In this document: piece after piece, positions 30,236-39,920 of the stretch | Layout of the letters: every line of letters starts with the position of its first letter | How positions within the stretch are numbered: position 1 is the stretch's first letter | Source of the DNA: Furfurilactobacillus rossiae DSM 15814 | GTDB lineage: Bacteria; Bacillota; Bacilli; Lactobacillales; Lactobacillaceae | Assembly: GCF_000428925.1 (NCBI RefSeq) | Contig: NZ_AUAW01000011.1 | Location: 1-64,000, forward strand | DNA length: 64,000 nucleotides | Direction of reading: 5' to 3' | Program-made: the position numbers and the translations under genes | The notes under the pieces: model-generated | What the model was told of the DNA's origin: nothing | Databases searched by the model: none | What the model saw: the letters and a program-made list of their open reading frames with translations, nothing else

Positions 30236-30414
30236 GAGTGATGCCGAAGCCCTGGGCGACAGGTGCACGTTTTAGAAGAGTGATGCCTAACTTCGGGTGA
30301 ATCCGAGCAATAAGAAACAAGATGGAGAATTCGGTGATTTTCCGAATACTTCGGCTTGTGGCTTATGTACAGGATTCAGAAGTTGGGTGCACGTTTAGAG
30401 TGATGCCGAAGCCC
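30236..30414 (+). repeat. dispersed structured intergenic element, copy 1
   Basis: It begins at the base after the transporter stop codon. The box GAGTGATGCC occurs at 30236, 30278 and 30398; two copies continue as GAAGCCC. GGTGCACGTTT precedes two of them. Between the second and third boxes lies a nested stem: AACTTC/GAAGTT, GAATCC/GGATTC, ATAAG/CTTAT, ACAAG/CTTGT and ATTCGG/CCGAAT (30289 to 30384). A second copy between ruvA and ruvB keeps the fold with different bases. Function unknown. Confidence 0.8.
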
Positions 30415-30464
30415 AGTTTGCACTGAGCAGAGAACAATATATGTGAGAAGGGACGAATAAAACT

Positions 30465-32717
30465 ATGAAACAAACGTTTGACATTGAGCCATGGAACGTC
30501 GTAACTCGTAAATTTGATCCAGAGGACAAGCGTCTACAGGAATCGATGACCAGTCTTGGTAACGGTAATATGGGGCTCCGCGGCTTCTTTGAAGAAGATT
30601 ACAGTGGCGATACTTTACCTGGTATTTATCTTGGGGGTGTGTGGTTCCCAGATAAGACACGTGTTGGTTGGTGGAAGAATGGTTATCCTGCTTACTTTGG
30701 TAAAGTTATCAACGCAGTTAACTTCATTAAGGTCAATGCGGTGATTAATGGCGAAAAGCTTGATTTGGCCAAAGATCAAGTGAGTCATTTTAAACTTGAT
30801 TTGGACATGCAACATGCTTTGTTGACCCGGACATTCACCGTGACGAAGGGTGCAGCTAAGTTAGCTTTCACGTTTGAACGGTTTGTTAGTGCTGCACAAA
30901 AAGAGTTAGCAGTTATTCGAGTTAGTGTTAAAAACGTGGGCGATCAAGCCGTTAAGCTAGAATTAAACTCATCGTTGGATGCTGACGTTCAAAACGAGGA
31001 CGCCAATTACGACGAACGGTTCTGGGATGTACTGAATCTTGGCGGTACCAGTGACCAAGGCGAAGTGGTGACCAAGACCAAGCCAAACAATTTTGGCACG
31101 CCTCAATTTACTGTTGGTATGCAAATGACCAATAAGAGCACGTTGCCAGCTGTTGAAAGCGGCGTTCAAACAGCAACTGAAGTTACGAATGAATTTGGCG
31201 GTGAATTGGCTGCCGGTGAAACTGCTCAGTTGGAAAAACGTGTGATTGTGGTAACATCACGTGATTACGATGACCAAATTGCTTTGACGGCAGGAATGCA
31301 CGACTTGACGTCAGACGTTAACAAGCAATCATTTGATGACCTTTACCAGGCACACACAGCCGTTTGGGCTGACCGCTGGACAAAGAGTGATGTTTCTATT
31401 GAAGGGGACGTTGGTGCGCAACAAGGAATTCGCTTTAACCTGTTCCAGTTGTTCTCAACGTACTATGGTGAAGATTCACGGTTGAATATCGGACCAAAGG
31501 GCTTCACTGGTGAAAAGTATGGTGGTGCTACCTACTGGGACACGGAAGCGTTCGCCGTTCCCGTTTATCTCGGTGTAACGGATCAAAAAGTTACCCGCAA
31601 TCTGTTGATGTATCGTTATCAACAATTGGATGGTGCGTACCATAATGCAAAGATGCAGGGACTTAAAGGTGCCTTGTTCCCAATGGTTACGTTTGACGGT
31701 ATTGAATCACACAATGAATGGGAAATTACGTTTGAAGAAATTCACCGTAATGGTGACATTGCGTTTGCAATATACAACTACACGCGTTACACGGGCGACA
31801 AGAGTTATGTCTTACATGAAGGCAGTAAGGTGTTGACGGAAATTTCCCGCTTCTGGGCTGACCGTGTTCACTTCTCCAAACGTAATCAACAGTACATGAT
31901 TCATGGTGTAACAGGTCCAGATGAATACGAAAATAACGTCGACAACAACTGGTACACAAACTATTTGGCTCAATGGACGTTGAAGTACACGTTACAGGTA
32001 TTGCAAGAGGTTGACGCTAAGCAGGCGGCTGATTTAGCCGTTAGTGATGAAGAAAAGAAGCAATGGCAAGATATCGTCGATAAGATGTATCTGCCACACG
32101 ATGACAAACTTGGCATTTTCGTTCAACACGACGGCTTCCTTGATAAGGATATCGAACCAGTCAGTGCAATTCCTGCTGACCAATTGCCAATTAATCAACA
32201 CTGGTCATGGGACAAAATCTTGCGGTCCCCTTACATTAAGCAAGGGGATGTCCTACAGGGTGTTTGGGACTTTATCGATGACTTTACACCTGCGCAAAAG
32301 AAGGCCAACTTTGATTTCTACGAGCCATTAACGGTTCATGAATCCAGCCTATCCGCAGCAATCCATTCAATTTTGGCCGCTGATCTGCATTATGAAGATA
32401 AGGCTGTTGAAATGTATGAACGCACATCACGCTTGGATTTAGACAACTACAATAATGATACGGTCGATGGTTTGCATATTACATCAATGACTGGTAGCTG
32501 GTTAGCAATCGTTCAAGGTTTCGCTGGCATGCGGGTTCGCGATGATGAGCTACACTTTGCACCATTCTTACCGAAAAAATGGACGAGTTACGAATTCCGT
32601 CAACTGTTCCGTGGTCGTCTGATTGAAGTTCATGTGGATGCAAACGGGACAAACGTTAAACTGATTTCTGGTGATCCACTGACGGTTTCGGTTAATGACA
32701 AGGAAGTTAATTTGTAG
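30465..32717 (+). CDS. mapA: maltose phosphorylase (glycoside hydrolase family 65)
   Basis: A 750-residue cytoplasmic enzyme that splits maltose with phosphate into glucose and beta-glucose 1-phosphate. The N-terminal beta-sandwich, the (alpha/alpha)6 barrel with YWDTEAFAVPVYLGVTD and the catalytic Glu in HGVTGPDEYENNVDNNWYTN (about residue 484) fit GH65 maltose phosphorylases of lactobacilli. Kojibiose or trehalose phosphorylase is a less likely alternative. The usual partner beta-phosphoglucomutase is not adjacent. Shine-Dalgarno GAGAAGGGA. Confidence 0.93.
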   Translation: MKQTFDIEPWNVVTRKFDPEDKRLQESMTSLGNGNMGLRGFFEEDYSGDTLPGIYLGGVWFPDKTRVGWWKNGYPAYFGKVINAVNFIKVNAVINGEKLDLAKDQVSHFKLDLDMQHALLTRTFTVTKGAAKLAFTFERFVSAAQKELAVIRVSVKNVGDQAVKLELNSSLDADVQNEDANYDERFWDVLNLGGTSDQGEVVTKTKPNNFGTPQFTVGMQMTNKSTLPAVESGVQTATEVTNEFGGELAAGETAQLEKRVIVVTSRDYDDQIALTAGMHDLTSDVNKQSFDDLYQAHTAVWADRWTKSDVSIEGDVGAQQGIRFNLFQLFSTYYGEDSRLNIGPKGFTGEKYGGATYWDTEAFAVPVYLGVTDQKVTRNLLMYRYQQLDGAYHNAKMQGLKGALFPMVTFDGIESHNEWEITFEEIHRNGDIAFAIYNYTRYTGDKSYVLHEGSKVLTEISRFWADRVHFSKRNQQYMIHGVTGPDEYENNVDNNWYTNYLAQWTLKYTLQVLQEVDAKQAADLAVSDEEKKQWQDIVDKMYLPHDDKLGIFVQHDGFLDKDIEPVSAIPADQLPINQHWSWDKILRSPYIKQGDVLQGVWDFIDDFTPAQKKANFDFYEPLTVHESSLSAAIHSILAADLHYEDKAVEMYERTSRLDLDNYNNDTVDGLHITSMTGSWLAIVQGFAGMRVRDDELHFAPFLPKKWTSYEFRQLFRGRLIEVHVDANGTNVKLISGDPLTVSVNDKEVNL

Positions 32718-32807
32718 TCAGCTTTAACGCCCTTAGCAGAGGCAGTTGCTATTAGTTGACGTTTAAACTTCAAATTAAACTGTTTCAAATCTGATTTAGT
32801 GTTAAAG

Positions 32808-32886
32808 AGGTTGAGACATAAGTTTATTTGGGAAGAATAATGTGAGTAATATCGCGCTCCAAAGTCCTGAGAATGCCGCTTAACCT
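32808..32886 (+). other. structured element between mapA and tpx
   Basis: AGGTTGAG (32808-32815) pairs with CTTAACCT (32879-32886) with one G-U wobble. Inside, TTTGG (32827-32831) pairs with CCAAA (32859-32863). The outer stem abuts the following terminator hairpin directly. The opening GAGGTTGAGACATAA resembles intergenic motifs I recall from other lactobacilli, but I cannot name it. The rest of the mapA-tpx gap (32718-33150) holds no gene. Confidence 0.45.
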
Positions 32887-32930
32887 AAAACTGATCCATT
32901 CCCCAAGTTCGGGAATGGGTCAGTTTTTGT
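32887..32930 (+). terminator. terminator downstream of mapA
   Basis: AAAACTGATCCATTCCC (32887-32903) pairs with GGGAATGGGTCAGTTTT (32911-32927) with one wobble, followed by T residues. Confidence 0.88.
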
Positions 32931-33047
32931 TAATGCTCGTTCTCAAATCGGGCTTTGTCACAGTTCTTTTTACAACAATTGCTAAAATCAGGTCCGCACT
33001 ATTTGTTAATCTTTATAAATCGAGACTGAAATTTAAAGTGCCAGTCC

Positions 33048-33075
33048 TTTACTTAACGGGGAAATGGTTTAGAAT
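33048..33075 (+). promoter_or_regulatory. probable tpx promoter
   Basis: -35 TTTACT (33048-33053), 16-base spacer, -10 TAGAAT (33070-33075), about 75 bases upstream of tpx. Confidence 0.55.
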
Positions 33076-33150
33076 AAGGCTCAACGAACACCTTATGACC
33101 GTAATTTGTGGTGCTTTGTGAGTGAATTTAAATAGACAGGAGTGGTTCTT

Positions 33151-33648
33151 GTGGAAATCGTTGCAGATGACAATAAAGTACAGCTGGTCGGTGAACCGCT
33201 GGCCGTTGGGGATGCGCTACCGCATTTTAAATTATTTGATGAAGATGGCAATAAGGTCAAAATGGCTGAATTGTTGGGCAAACCACTGGTCATTAGCGTG
33301 GTACCAGATTTGAACACGCCAGTATGTTCTGTGCAAACCAAGAAATTTAATCAGCAGGCTGATTATCATCAAAATGTTCGTTTTGTGACCGTTTCGAAGA
33401 ATACACCGTTGGAACAGAAAAACTGGTGTGCGGCTGAAGGTGTGACAAATTTATCTGTGTTGTCAGATGAGGAAGAATCGTTCGGTTATGCGACAAATCT
33501 GCTGGTTCCCGATTTAGATGTGCTTGCGCGAGCCGTTTACGTAATGGATGCAGAGGGCAAAGTCGTCTATCGCCAAGTTGTTCCTAACATTGGTCAGGAG
33601 CCTGATTATTTGGCCGCTTTAGATGCACTAGAACAGTTTGAAAAATAG
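33151..33648 (+). CDS. tpx: thiol peroxidase (atypical 2-Cys peroxiredoxin)
   Basis: A 165-residue peroxidase that reduces peroxides using thioredoxin. The peroxidatic Cys is at about residue 59 (TPVCSVQT) and the resolving Cys at about residue 93 (NWCAAEG), the same spacing as the E. coli enzyme. I chose GTG 33151 (MEIVADDN) because AGGAG lies eight bases upstream. A GTG at 33142 overlaps that site. The gene appears monocistronic. Confidence 0.94.
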   Translation: MEIVADDNKVQLVGEPLAVGDALPHFKLFDEDGNKVKMAELLGKPLVISVVPDLNTPVCSVQTKKFNQQADYHQNVRFVTVSKNTPLEQKNWCAAEGVTNLSVLSDEEESFGYATNLLVPDLDVLARAVYVMDAEGKVVYRQVVPNIGQEPDYLAALDALEQFEK

Positions 33649-33678
33649 TCCGCTTTAATTGTGAGATGGAAAACCATC

Positions 33679-33707
33679 TTGACGGTCAATGATGGACAGT
33701 TTATGAT
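33679..33707 (+). promoter_or_regulatory. valS promoter
   Basis: -35 TTGACG (33679-33684), 17-base spacer, -10 TATGAT (33702-33707), directly upstream of the T-box leader. Confidence 0.8.
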
Positions 33708-33739
33708 AAAAAATATTAAAGATGTTTGAAAACGAATAA

Positions 33740-33985
33740 TGCATTGAACAAGAGAGTAGTGAATCGTGGTTTTATAGCAAGCTGGTGTTGATGGAAGACC
33801 GGTAAACGACGTGTAGCGAAAGTAGCTTGTTGGCAGGTTTGCTGAATCCGCTTGAGTGATGAGCGTTAGTAGGTGAATTCGGGTCACGTCCGTTAAACCG
33901 TGCTTGAGTGGGGTAGCATTACCCAATTTAGGTGGTACCGCGATAAATCGTCCTAATTTCTGTATGGAAATTAGGGCTTTTTTCG
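33740..33985 (+). promoter_or_regulatory. T-box riboswitch upstream of valS, Val specifier GUA
   Basis: The T-box sequence AGGTGGTACCGCG is at 33930-33942. Its UGGU bulge pairs with the ACCA end expected for tRNA-Val (A73). Stem I is closed by AACAAG (33747-33752) / CTTGTT (33826-33831). The loop-E motif AGTA (33755-33758) faces GAA (33818-33820), and after one A comes GTA (33822-33824), a Val codon. The distal loop GTTGATGGAAG is present. The terminator is CCTAATTTC (33952-33960) / GAAATTAGG (33967-33975) plus T-run. Uncharged tRNA-Val should promote read-through. Confidence 0.93.
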
Positions 33986-34065
33986 TTTGAAGGCATAACA
34001 AGTTGCTTTCACCACACGTTGATAACATGACTTAAAAATTATGATGAGTTGAAAGGAATGATTAC

Positions 34066-36726
34066 ATGGCAACTAAAGATTTACCGACTAAATATGATCC
34101 ACGTGCCGTTGAGAATGGTCGCTATCAAAAATGGCTGAATGCAGGATTATTTAAGCCATCTGGCGACAAAAAGGCCAAGCCTTATTCGATTGTTTTGCCA
34201 CCACCAAACGTGACGGGGAAGCTTCATCTAGGTCACGCTTGGGATACCGCCCTGCAAGATATGCTGGTCCGTTACAAACGAATGGAAGGCTACGATACAT
34301 TGTGGGTTCCTGGTATGGATCACGCTGGCATTGCCACGCAAGCAAAGGTTGAAGCCCGCTTGCGTGAACAAGGAATTTCTCGTTACGATCTTGGTCGCGA
34401 AAAGTTCGTGGAACAAGTTTGGGACTGGAAGGACGAATATGCTGCTACCATCCATAAGCAATGGGCTAAGTTAGGTCTGTCCATGGATTACAGTCGCGAA
34501 CGGTTTACACTTGATGAAGGCCTTTCTAAGGCTGTTCGTAAGGTGTTTGTTGATCTGTACAACAAGGGTCTGATCTACCGCGGTGAATACATTATTAACT
34601 GGGATCCACAAGCCCGCACAGCATTGTCTGATATTGAAGTTATCCACAAGGACGATAAAGGGGCTTTCTACCACGTTAAGTATCCATTCACGGATGGCAC
34701 GACGTATGAAGGCAAGGATTACATCGAAATCGCGACGACTCGTCCTGAAACAATGTTTGGTGACGTTGCTGTTGCCGTCCATCCAAGTGACGAACGGTAT
34801 AAGGAATTAGTTGGCAAACACATTAAGGTGCCATTAGTTGACCGCGAGATTCCGATTATTGCAGATGAATACGTTGACCCTGAGTTTGGAACTGGGATGG
34901 TTAAAATTACGCCGGCTCATGATCCAAATGACTTTCTGGTAGGTAACCGTCATAATCTCAAACGGATCAATACCATGAATGAGGACGCAACGTTAAACGA
35001 AAATGCCGGTAAGTATAACGGGATGGATCGTTTTGACGCTCGTAAGGCCATTGTTCAAGACTTGCAGGATGGTGGCTGGATGCTAAAGATTGACCCAATC
35101 GTGCACTCAGTTGGTCACTCAGAACGGACCGGTGTGCAGGTTGAAGCCCGTCTTTCAACTCAGTGGTTTGTTAAGATGAAGCCATTGGCAGAACAAGCAT
35201 TGAACCACCAAAAGACAGATGACAAGGTCACATTCTGGCCTTCACGGTTTGAAGATACCTATGAACAGTGGATGAATAACGTTCATGACTGGGTTATTTC
35301 CCGTCAACTATGGTGGGGTCACCGGATTCCGGCTTGGTACAATAAGCAAACTGGTGAAACGTATGTTGGCATGGAAGCACCGAAGGACGAAGAAAACTGG
35401 ACTCAAGATCCAGATGTTTTGGATACTTGGTTCAGCTCCGGTTTGTGGCCAATGACGACCATGGGGTGGCCAGATACTGATAATCCAGATTTCAAACGGT
35501 ATTTCCCGACTGATGATTTGGTTACTGGTTACGATATTATTTTCTTCTGGGTATCCAGAATGATATTTGAATCAGTTGAATTTACTGGCAAACGGCCGTT
35601 TAAGAATGTGCTGATGCATGGTTTGATGCGGGATAATCAAGGTCGTAAAATGAGTAAGTCACTTGGCAACGGGATCGATCCAATGGATGTCATTGATAAG
35701 TACGGTGTCGATGCCATGCGCTGGTTCTTGGCTAACGGTTCAACGCCAGGTCAAGATGTTCGTTATGATACGACCAAACTTGATGCGGCGTGGAATTTCA
35801 TCAACAAGATTTGGAATGCTAGCCGTTACGTCATTATGAATTTAGGCGACATGGAGAAACCAGTATTGCCAGACAAAGCAAACTGGAATTTGGCGGACCG
35901 GTGGATTTTGAGCCGGTTGAACCAAACAGTTGCCGATGTTCACCGTTTATTTGATAAGTTTGAATTTGGTGAAGTTGGCCGTGCACTTTATAATTTCATT
36001 TGGAATGACCTGTGTGACTGGTACATTGAAATGACCAAGGAAGTGCTTAACGGGGATGACGAAGCTGCTAAGAAGAACACTCAAAATGTCTTGGGTTATG
36101 TTCTTGACCAGACGTTACGTTTGATGCATCCGTTGATGCCATTCGTAACGGAGGAGCTGTGGCAGGACATGCCGCATGAGGGTGAATCAATCATGGTGGC
36201 GGACTACCCAGTTGTTCACGATGACTTTGATGATGCCAAAGCTGAAACTGATATGGGCCGCTTAATTGAGTTGATTACTGCAGTCCGTAATATTCGTGGT
36301 GAAGCCAACGCACCGATGAGTAGTGCCGTTGAACTGCTGATTAAGACCAATAACCCAGAACTGAAGACACTGTTTGAAACGAACCGTGATTTTGTGGATC
36401 GGTTCTGTCACCCGAGTGACTTGCAGATTGGACCAGATGTTGTGGCACCAAAACTGGCCATGTCAGCCATCATTTCTGATGCGGAAGTTTACATTCCGTT
36501 AGCCGAACTGATTAACTTGGATGACGAAGTTGCGCGTCTCGAAAAAGAAGTCGCTAATTTGCAGAATGAAGTGACCCGTTCCGAAAAGAAACTGGGTAAT
36601 GAACGCTTTGTTGCTAATGCGCCAGAAGCAGTCGTCGCTGAAGAGCGGAGTAAGCAAGCTGATTGGCAACAAAAACTGACAGCAGCCACGAGTCGTTTGG
36701 CAGAAGTTAAGGCTAGTCGTAATTAA
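34066..36726 (+). CDS. valS: valyl-tRNA synthetase
   Basis: A class Ia synthetase of 886 residues that charges tRNA-Val. It has [15 protein letters not shown] (HIGH-type motif, His near residue 53), the editing domain ([20 protein letters not shown]), [10 protein letters not shown] (KMSKS near residue 528), the anticodon-binding helical domain, and a C-terminal coiled coil ([20 protein letters not shown]). It is complete and controlled by the upstream T-box. Shine-Dalgarno GAAAGGAATG. Confidence 0.98.
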   Translation: MATKDLPTKYDPRAVENGRYQKWLNAGLFKPSGDKKAKPYSIVLPPPNVTGKLHLGHAWDTALQDMLVRYKRMEGYDTLWVPGMDHAGIATQAKVEARLREQGISRYDLGREKFVEQVWDWKDEYAATIHKQWAKLGLSMDYSRERFTLDEGLSKAVRKVFVDLYNKGLIYRGEYIINWDPQARTALSDIEVIHKDDKGAFYHVKYPFTDGTTYEGKDYIEIATTRPETMFGDVAVAVHPSDERYKELVGKHIKVPLVDREIPIIADEYVDPEFGTGMVKITPAHDPNDFLVGNRHNLKRINTMNEDATLNENAGKYNGMDRFDARKAIVQDLQDGGWMLKIDPIVHSVGHSERTGVQVEARLSTQWFVKMKPLAEQALNHQKTDDKVTFWPSRFEDTYEQWMNNVHDWVISRQLWWGHRIPAWYNKQTGETYVGMEAPKDEENWTQDPDVLDTWFSSGLWPMTTMGWPDTDNPDFKRYFPTDDLVTGYDIIFFWVSRMIFESVEFTGKRPFKNVLMHGLMRDNQGRKMSKSLGNGIDPMDVIDKYGVDAMRWFLANGSTPGQDVRYDTTKLDAAWNFINKIWNASRYVIMNLGDMEKPVLPDKANWNLADRWILSRLNQTVADVHRLFDKFEFGEVGRALYNFIWNDLCDWYIEMTKEVLNGDDEAAKKNTQNVLGYVLDQTLRLMHPLMPFVTEELWQDMPHEGESIMVADYPVVHDDFDDAKAETDMGRLIELITAVRNIRGEANAPMSSAVELLIKTNNPELKTLFETNRDFVDRFCHPSDLQIGPDVVAPKLAMSAIISDAEVYIPLAELINLDDEVARLEKEVANLQNEVTRSEKKLGNERFVANAPEAVVAEERSKQADWQQKLTAATSRLAEVKASRN

Positions 36727-36776
36727 ATCAACGCTCTGTCACCAACATTGGATTGAAAATTAGTCAATTAAAAAAG

Positions 36777-36829
36777 ACGCCGTTCTGTTAACTTGAGCCA
36801 AGACAATAAGTTAACAGAACGGCGTTTTT
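36777..36829 (+). terminator. valS terminator
   Basis: ACGCCGTTCTGTTAACTT (36777-36794) pairs perfectly with AAGTTAACAGAACGGCGT (36808-36825), followed by TTTT. Confidence 0.93.
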
Positions 36830-36907
36830 GTATGCTTTTCGCATGTCTAGCATAGTCGTTGGTGTATGATAACAAGTAGACAAATTGAGAATGAGTGGGG
36901 CACTGAC

Positions 36908-38239
36908 ATGGTTAACACATATGAAGAGGCTGTGGCTTATATTCATGGCCGATCAAAGTTTAAAAAATCACCAACACTAGATCGCATGAGATTGTTTTTG
37001 GAGCGGTTAAACCATCCTGAAACGGATATCCAGATGGTCCATATTGTCGGCACAAACGGAAAGGGATCTACACTAACCTTTTTGCGCAATTTATTACAGG
37101 CAGATGGGCTGACCGTGGGCAGTTTCACGTCACCGTATTTGGTTCGTTTCAATGAGCGAATTAGTGTGGATGGTGAGCCTATCAGTGATGCAGATATTCT
37201 ACGACTGGTTCAAATCATTCAACCAGTTGAAGCAAAGTTAGACGAAGAACTGCCTGAGGGTGGACCGACAGAGTTTGAAACGCTGACTGCCATGATGCTG
37301 CTCTACTTTGCTGAAGGACATGCTGATATTGTTCTGGTAGAAGCTGGTCTTGGTGGTCGCTTTGACTCTACCAATGTAATCACACCGCTATTGTCGGTTA
37401 TCACAACCATTGGTTTGGACCATATGAAAATGTTGGGTGACACGGTTAGTAAAATTGCTTGGCAGAAAGCCGGCATCGCGAAGCCTAATGTCCCGATGAT
37501 CACTGGAAACATTACTGACGACGGCGCGTTGTCCGTTATTCGTGAGGTTACTACAAAAACAGGCACTCCGTGGTTTGCCATGAATCGCGATTATCAGATT
37601 CACTATCAGTCGGCTCAGGGCTGGCAGGAACGGTTTAGTTTTGATGGCTTTGATCAACATTTAAAGGATTTGGCAATTAGCATGCTGGGTCGTTATCAAA
37701 GTGACAACGCGGCCACAGCACTAGCGGCTTATCTAAAATTGCATCAATTACAACAACTGCCAGTATCAGTCAAGAGTATTCGTGATGGTCTCAACACTGC
37801 CTTTTGGGCAGGGCGTTTTGAAAAATTGAACGACCAGCCCTTGGTGGTGATTGACGGTGCGCATAATGAGCCAGCCGTTGATGAGCTTGCTGAGCTAATC
37901 AAAACTCATTTTGGACAACAAAGTGTGACCATTATTTTTGCTGTTTTGGCAGATAAAGCTTATGAAAAGATGTTACCGACGCTGGCGGCACTGCCAAACG
38001 TGCATTTAGTGTTGACCCATTTCGCCGGTCCGAACGCAAAGCGGAATGCGGCCGATTTAGACGCGCTGGAAGCTAGTTTAAAACAGCCTGTGCCCAAGTT
38101 CGATAACTGGCAAGTGGCAATTGCACAAACGGCAGGAGGCCTGTCCGCCGATGATGTTTTGATTATTACGGGGTCGTTATACTTCATTTCTGATGTGCGC
38201 CATTTATTTACAGATAATGACGAAGTGGCGAACAATTGA
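36908..38239 (+). CDS. folC: folylpolyglutamate synthase / dihydrofolate synthase
   Basis: A Mur-ligase-like enzyme of 443 residues that adds glutamate to folates. Visible motifs are the P-loop IVGTNGKGSTLTFLRNLL (about residues 45-62), TSPYLVRFNERI, VEAGLGGRFDSTNV and VVIDGAHNEPA. It usually follows valS in lactobacilli, as here. I chose ATG 36908 (MVNTYEEAVAYIHG) because it gives the normal N-terminus and follows GTGGGGCAC; a longer frame begins 42 bases upstream. Confidence 0.94.
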   Translation: MVNTYEEAVAYIHGRSKFKKSPTLDRMRLFLERLNHPETDIQMVHIVGTNGKGSTLTFLRNLLQADGLTVGSFTSPYLVRFNERISVDGEPISDADILRLVQIIQPVEAKLDEELPEGGPTEFETLTAMMLLYFAEGHADIVLVEAGLGGRFDSTNVITPLLSVITTIGLDHMKMLGDTVSKIAWQKAGIAKPNVPMITGNITDDGALSVIREVTTKTGTPWFAMNRDYQIHYQSAQGWQERFSFDGFDQHLKDLAISMLGRYQSDNAATALAAYLKLHQLQQLPVSVKSIRDGLNTAFWAGRFEKLNDQPLVVIDGAHNEPAVDELAELIKTHFGQQSVTIIFAVLADKAYEKMLPTLAALPNVHLVLTHFAGPNAKRNAADLDALEASLKQPVPKFDNWQVAIAQTAGGLSADDVLIITGSLYFISDVRHLFTDNDEVANN

Positions 38240-38290
38240 GACTCAATTTGCGTATGTTAAGTCAACGTCATAATTTGGAGGTTGGCAAAC

Positions 38291-38767
38291 ATGAAACAAA
38301 TTGGTACAAAGACAGAAGGACAGACAAAATTAACAATTGGCACTCAAGCAGGATCCAGTCGCACGGTCGGGATTGCGTTAAGCGATGAAATGAGCGATTT
38401 GCGCCAGGAAACGTTATTGCTACTGGCACTGAACGTTAAAAATCAGGTTGTTGCTCGGTGCGAAGTTTTTCGTGGAACGGTGGATGCATGTGTCGCACAT
38501 CCTCGTGATGTGTTTTATCAGGCGATTGTCGCTAATGCGGCGAGGGTGATCGTTGCACATAACCATCCAAGTGGTCTGGCCAAGCCATCACCAAGTGATC
38601 AAGAATTTGGTCAGCGCCTGTGGTTGGCCGGTCAGCTACTTGGTATTGAGCTACTAGATTGTTTTATTGTAGGTCGTCATAGTTATTTCAGCTTTGGCGA
38701 GCACGATCTCTTTAATGCCGTGACATTACCGGAAATTTTGGCTGAAAAAGATACGGCTACGTCCTGA
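38291..38767 (+). CDS. radC: RadC-like JAB/MPN-domain protein, short form
   Basis: A 158-residue protein with the JAMM metal motif [17 protein letters not shown] (about residues 93-109) and the [11 protein letters not shown] strand. The N-terminal helix-hairpin-helix region of full-length RadC (about 220 residues) is largely missing, as in short RadC proteins of some lactobacilli. The DNA-repair role historically given to RadC is doubtful. Its place between folC and mreB is conserved. ATG 38291 is nine bases after GGAGG. Confidence 0.85.
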   Translation: MKQIGTKTEGQTKLTIGTQAGSSRTVGIALSDEMSDLRQETLLLLALNVKNQVVARCEVFRGTVDACVAHPRDVFYQAIVANAARVIVAHNHPSGLAKPSPSDQEFGQRLWLAGQLLGIELLDCFIVGRHSYFSFGEHDLFNAVTLPEILAEKDTATS

Positions 38768-38801
38768 TTCGGTTTGTTTAAGGAAGAATAAAAATCTTGA
38801 T

Positions 38802-38834
38802 AACAGTGGAAACGACCTGTTTTCACTGTTTTTT
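38802..38834 (+). terminator. radC terminator
   Basis: AACAGTGGAAAC (38802-38813) pairs with GTTTTCACTGTT (38819-38830) with one G-U wobble, then T-run. The mreB promoter begins only a few bases later. Confidence 0.85.
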
Positions 38835-38837
38835 CTA

Positions 38838-38846
38838 TGGTATACT
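38838..38846 (+). promoter_or_regulatory. extended -10 promoter of mreBCD
   Basis: TGG followed by TATACT (38841-38846) directly after the radC terminator T-run; no convincing -35. Confidence 0.6.
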
Positions 38847-38894
38847 TTTTCCGATATGATTTGGCCCAAGGGTCTTTTGAAGGGAAGAAATACT

Positions 38895-39908
38895 GTGTTT
38901 GGATTAGGACAAAAAAACATCGGCATCGACTTGGGAACTGCCAACACACTTGTATATATTGACGGAAAGGGCATCGTTGTACGCGAGCCCTCTGTCGTTG
39001 CACGTAACACGAATACAGGTGAAGTAGTTGCAGTTGGTCAAGAAGCACGCAAGATGCTGGGTCGTACCCCCGGTAGCATTTCAGCTATTCGACCAATGAA
39101 AAACGGGGTTATTGCCGATTATGACACGACGGTAGCCATGATGAAGTATTACATTCAAAAGGCCCTCGGTCGGTCTTCTGAAAAGCCATACATCATGGTG
39201 TGTGTGCCAAGCGGGATTACTGAAGTTGAAAAGCGGGCAGTGATCGATGCTACTCGTGTGGCTGGTGCCCGTGATGCATATGTCATTGAGGAACCTTTTG
39301 CAGCCGCAATCGGTGCTGGTCTTCCTGTCATGGATCCAACTGGTAGCATGGTTGTTGACATTGGTGGTGGGACCACCGATGTTGCCACAATCTCACTTGG
39401 TGGGATTGTATCCAGTCGGTCCATTCGCATGGCTGGCGACAAACTCGATGAGTCAATTGTTGCTTTCGTTCGTCAAAAGTACAATTTATTGATTGGTGAG
39501 ACGACAGCGGAAAATTTGAAGATTCAAATTGGTTCTGCTTCGGTTGAAGCTTCTGAGACCATGGATGGTGCATCTATTCGAGGCCGTGATTTGATTTCCG
39601 GTCTGCCAAAGACCATTGATGTGACCGCTGAAGATGTTGCTAAGGCAATTCACGACACCATTGTTGAAGTGATTGCAGCCATTAAGGAAACATTGGAAGA
39701 AACTTCTCCTGAAATTGCTGCAGACGTTATCGATCATGGAATTGTCTTGACCGGTGGTGGTGCGTTACTGAAGAATCTTCAGGATGTTATTTCTGAAGCA
39801 ACTAAGGTGCCAGTCTTCATTGCCAACGAACCACTCGATTGTGTGGCTATTGGTACTGGTGAATCGTTGAAGAGTATTGACGTCATGAAACGGCGCAACA
39901 ACCGTTAA
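38895..39908 (+). CDS. mreB: rod shape-determining actin homolog MreB
   Basis: A 337-residue actin-like filament protein that guides peptidoglycan elongation. It has [20 protein letters not shown] (phosphate-1), [20 protein letters not shown] (phosphate-2) and [17 protein letters not shown]. The start is GTG 38895 (MFGLGQKN) after AAGGGAAG. A longer frame from 38856 crosses the promoter and is unlikely. This is the second MreB-family gene in the window (mbl is at 9325). It is first in mreBCD, separated from mreC by a structured RNA. Confidence 0.96.
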   Translation: MFGLGQKNIGIDLGTANTLVYIDGKGIVVREPSVVARNTNTGEVVAVGQEARKMLGRTPGSISAIRPMKNGVIADYDTTVAMMKYYIQKALGRSSEKPYIMVCVPSGITEVEKRAVIDATRVAGARDAYVIEEPFAAAIGAGLPVMDPTGSMVVDIGGGTTDVATISLGGIVSSRSIRMAGDKLDESIVAFVRQKYNLLIGETTAENLKIQIGSASVEASETMDGASIRGRDLISGLPKTIDVTAEDVAKAIHDTIVEVIAAIKETLEETSPEIAADVIDHGIVLTGGGALLKNLQDVISEATKVPVFIANEPLDCVAIGTGESLKSIDVMKRRNNR

Positions 39909-39920
39909 TAATTCGAAAAT

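Noticed and set aside
32873-33121. Plus-strand frame of 82 residues between mapA and tpx
   Set aside because: It runs through a perfect intrinsic terminator and into the tpx promoter, lacks a ribosome site and resembles no family.
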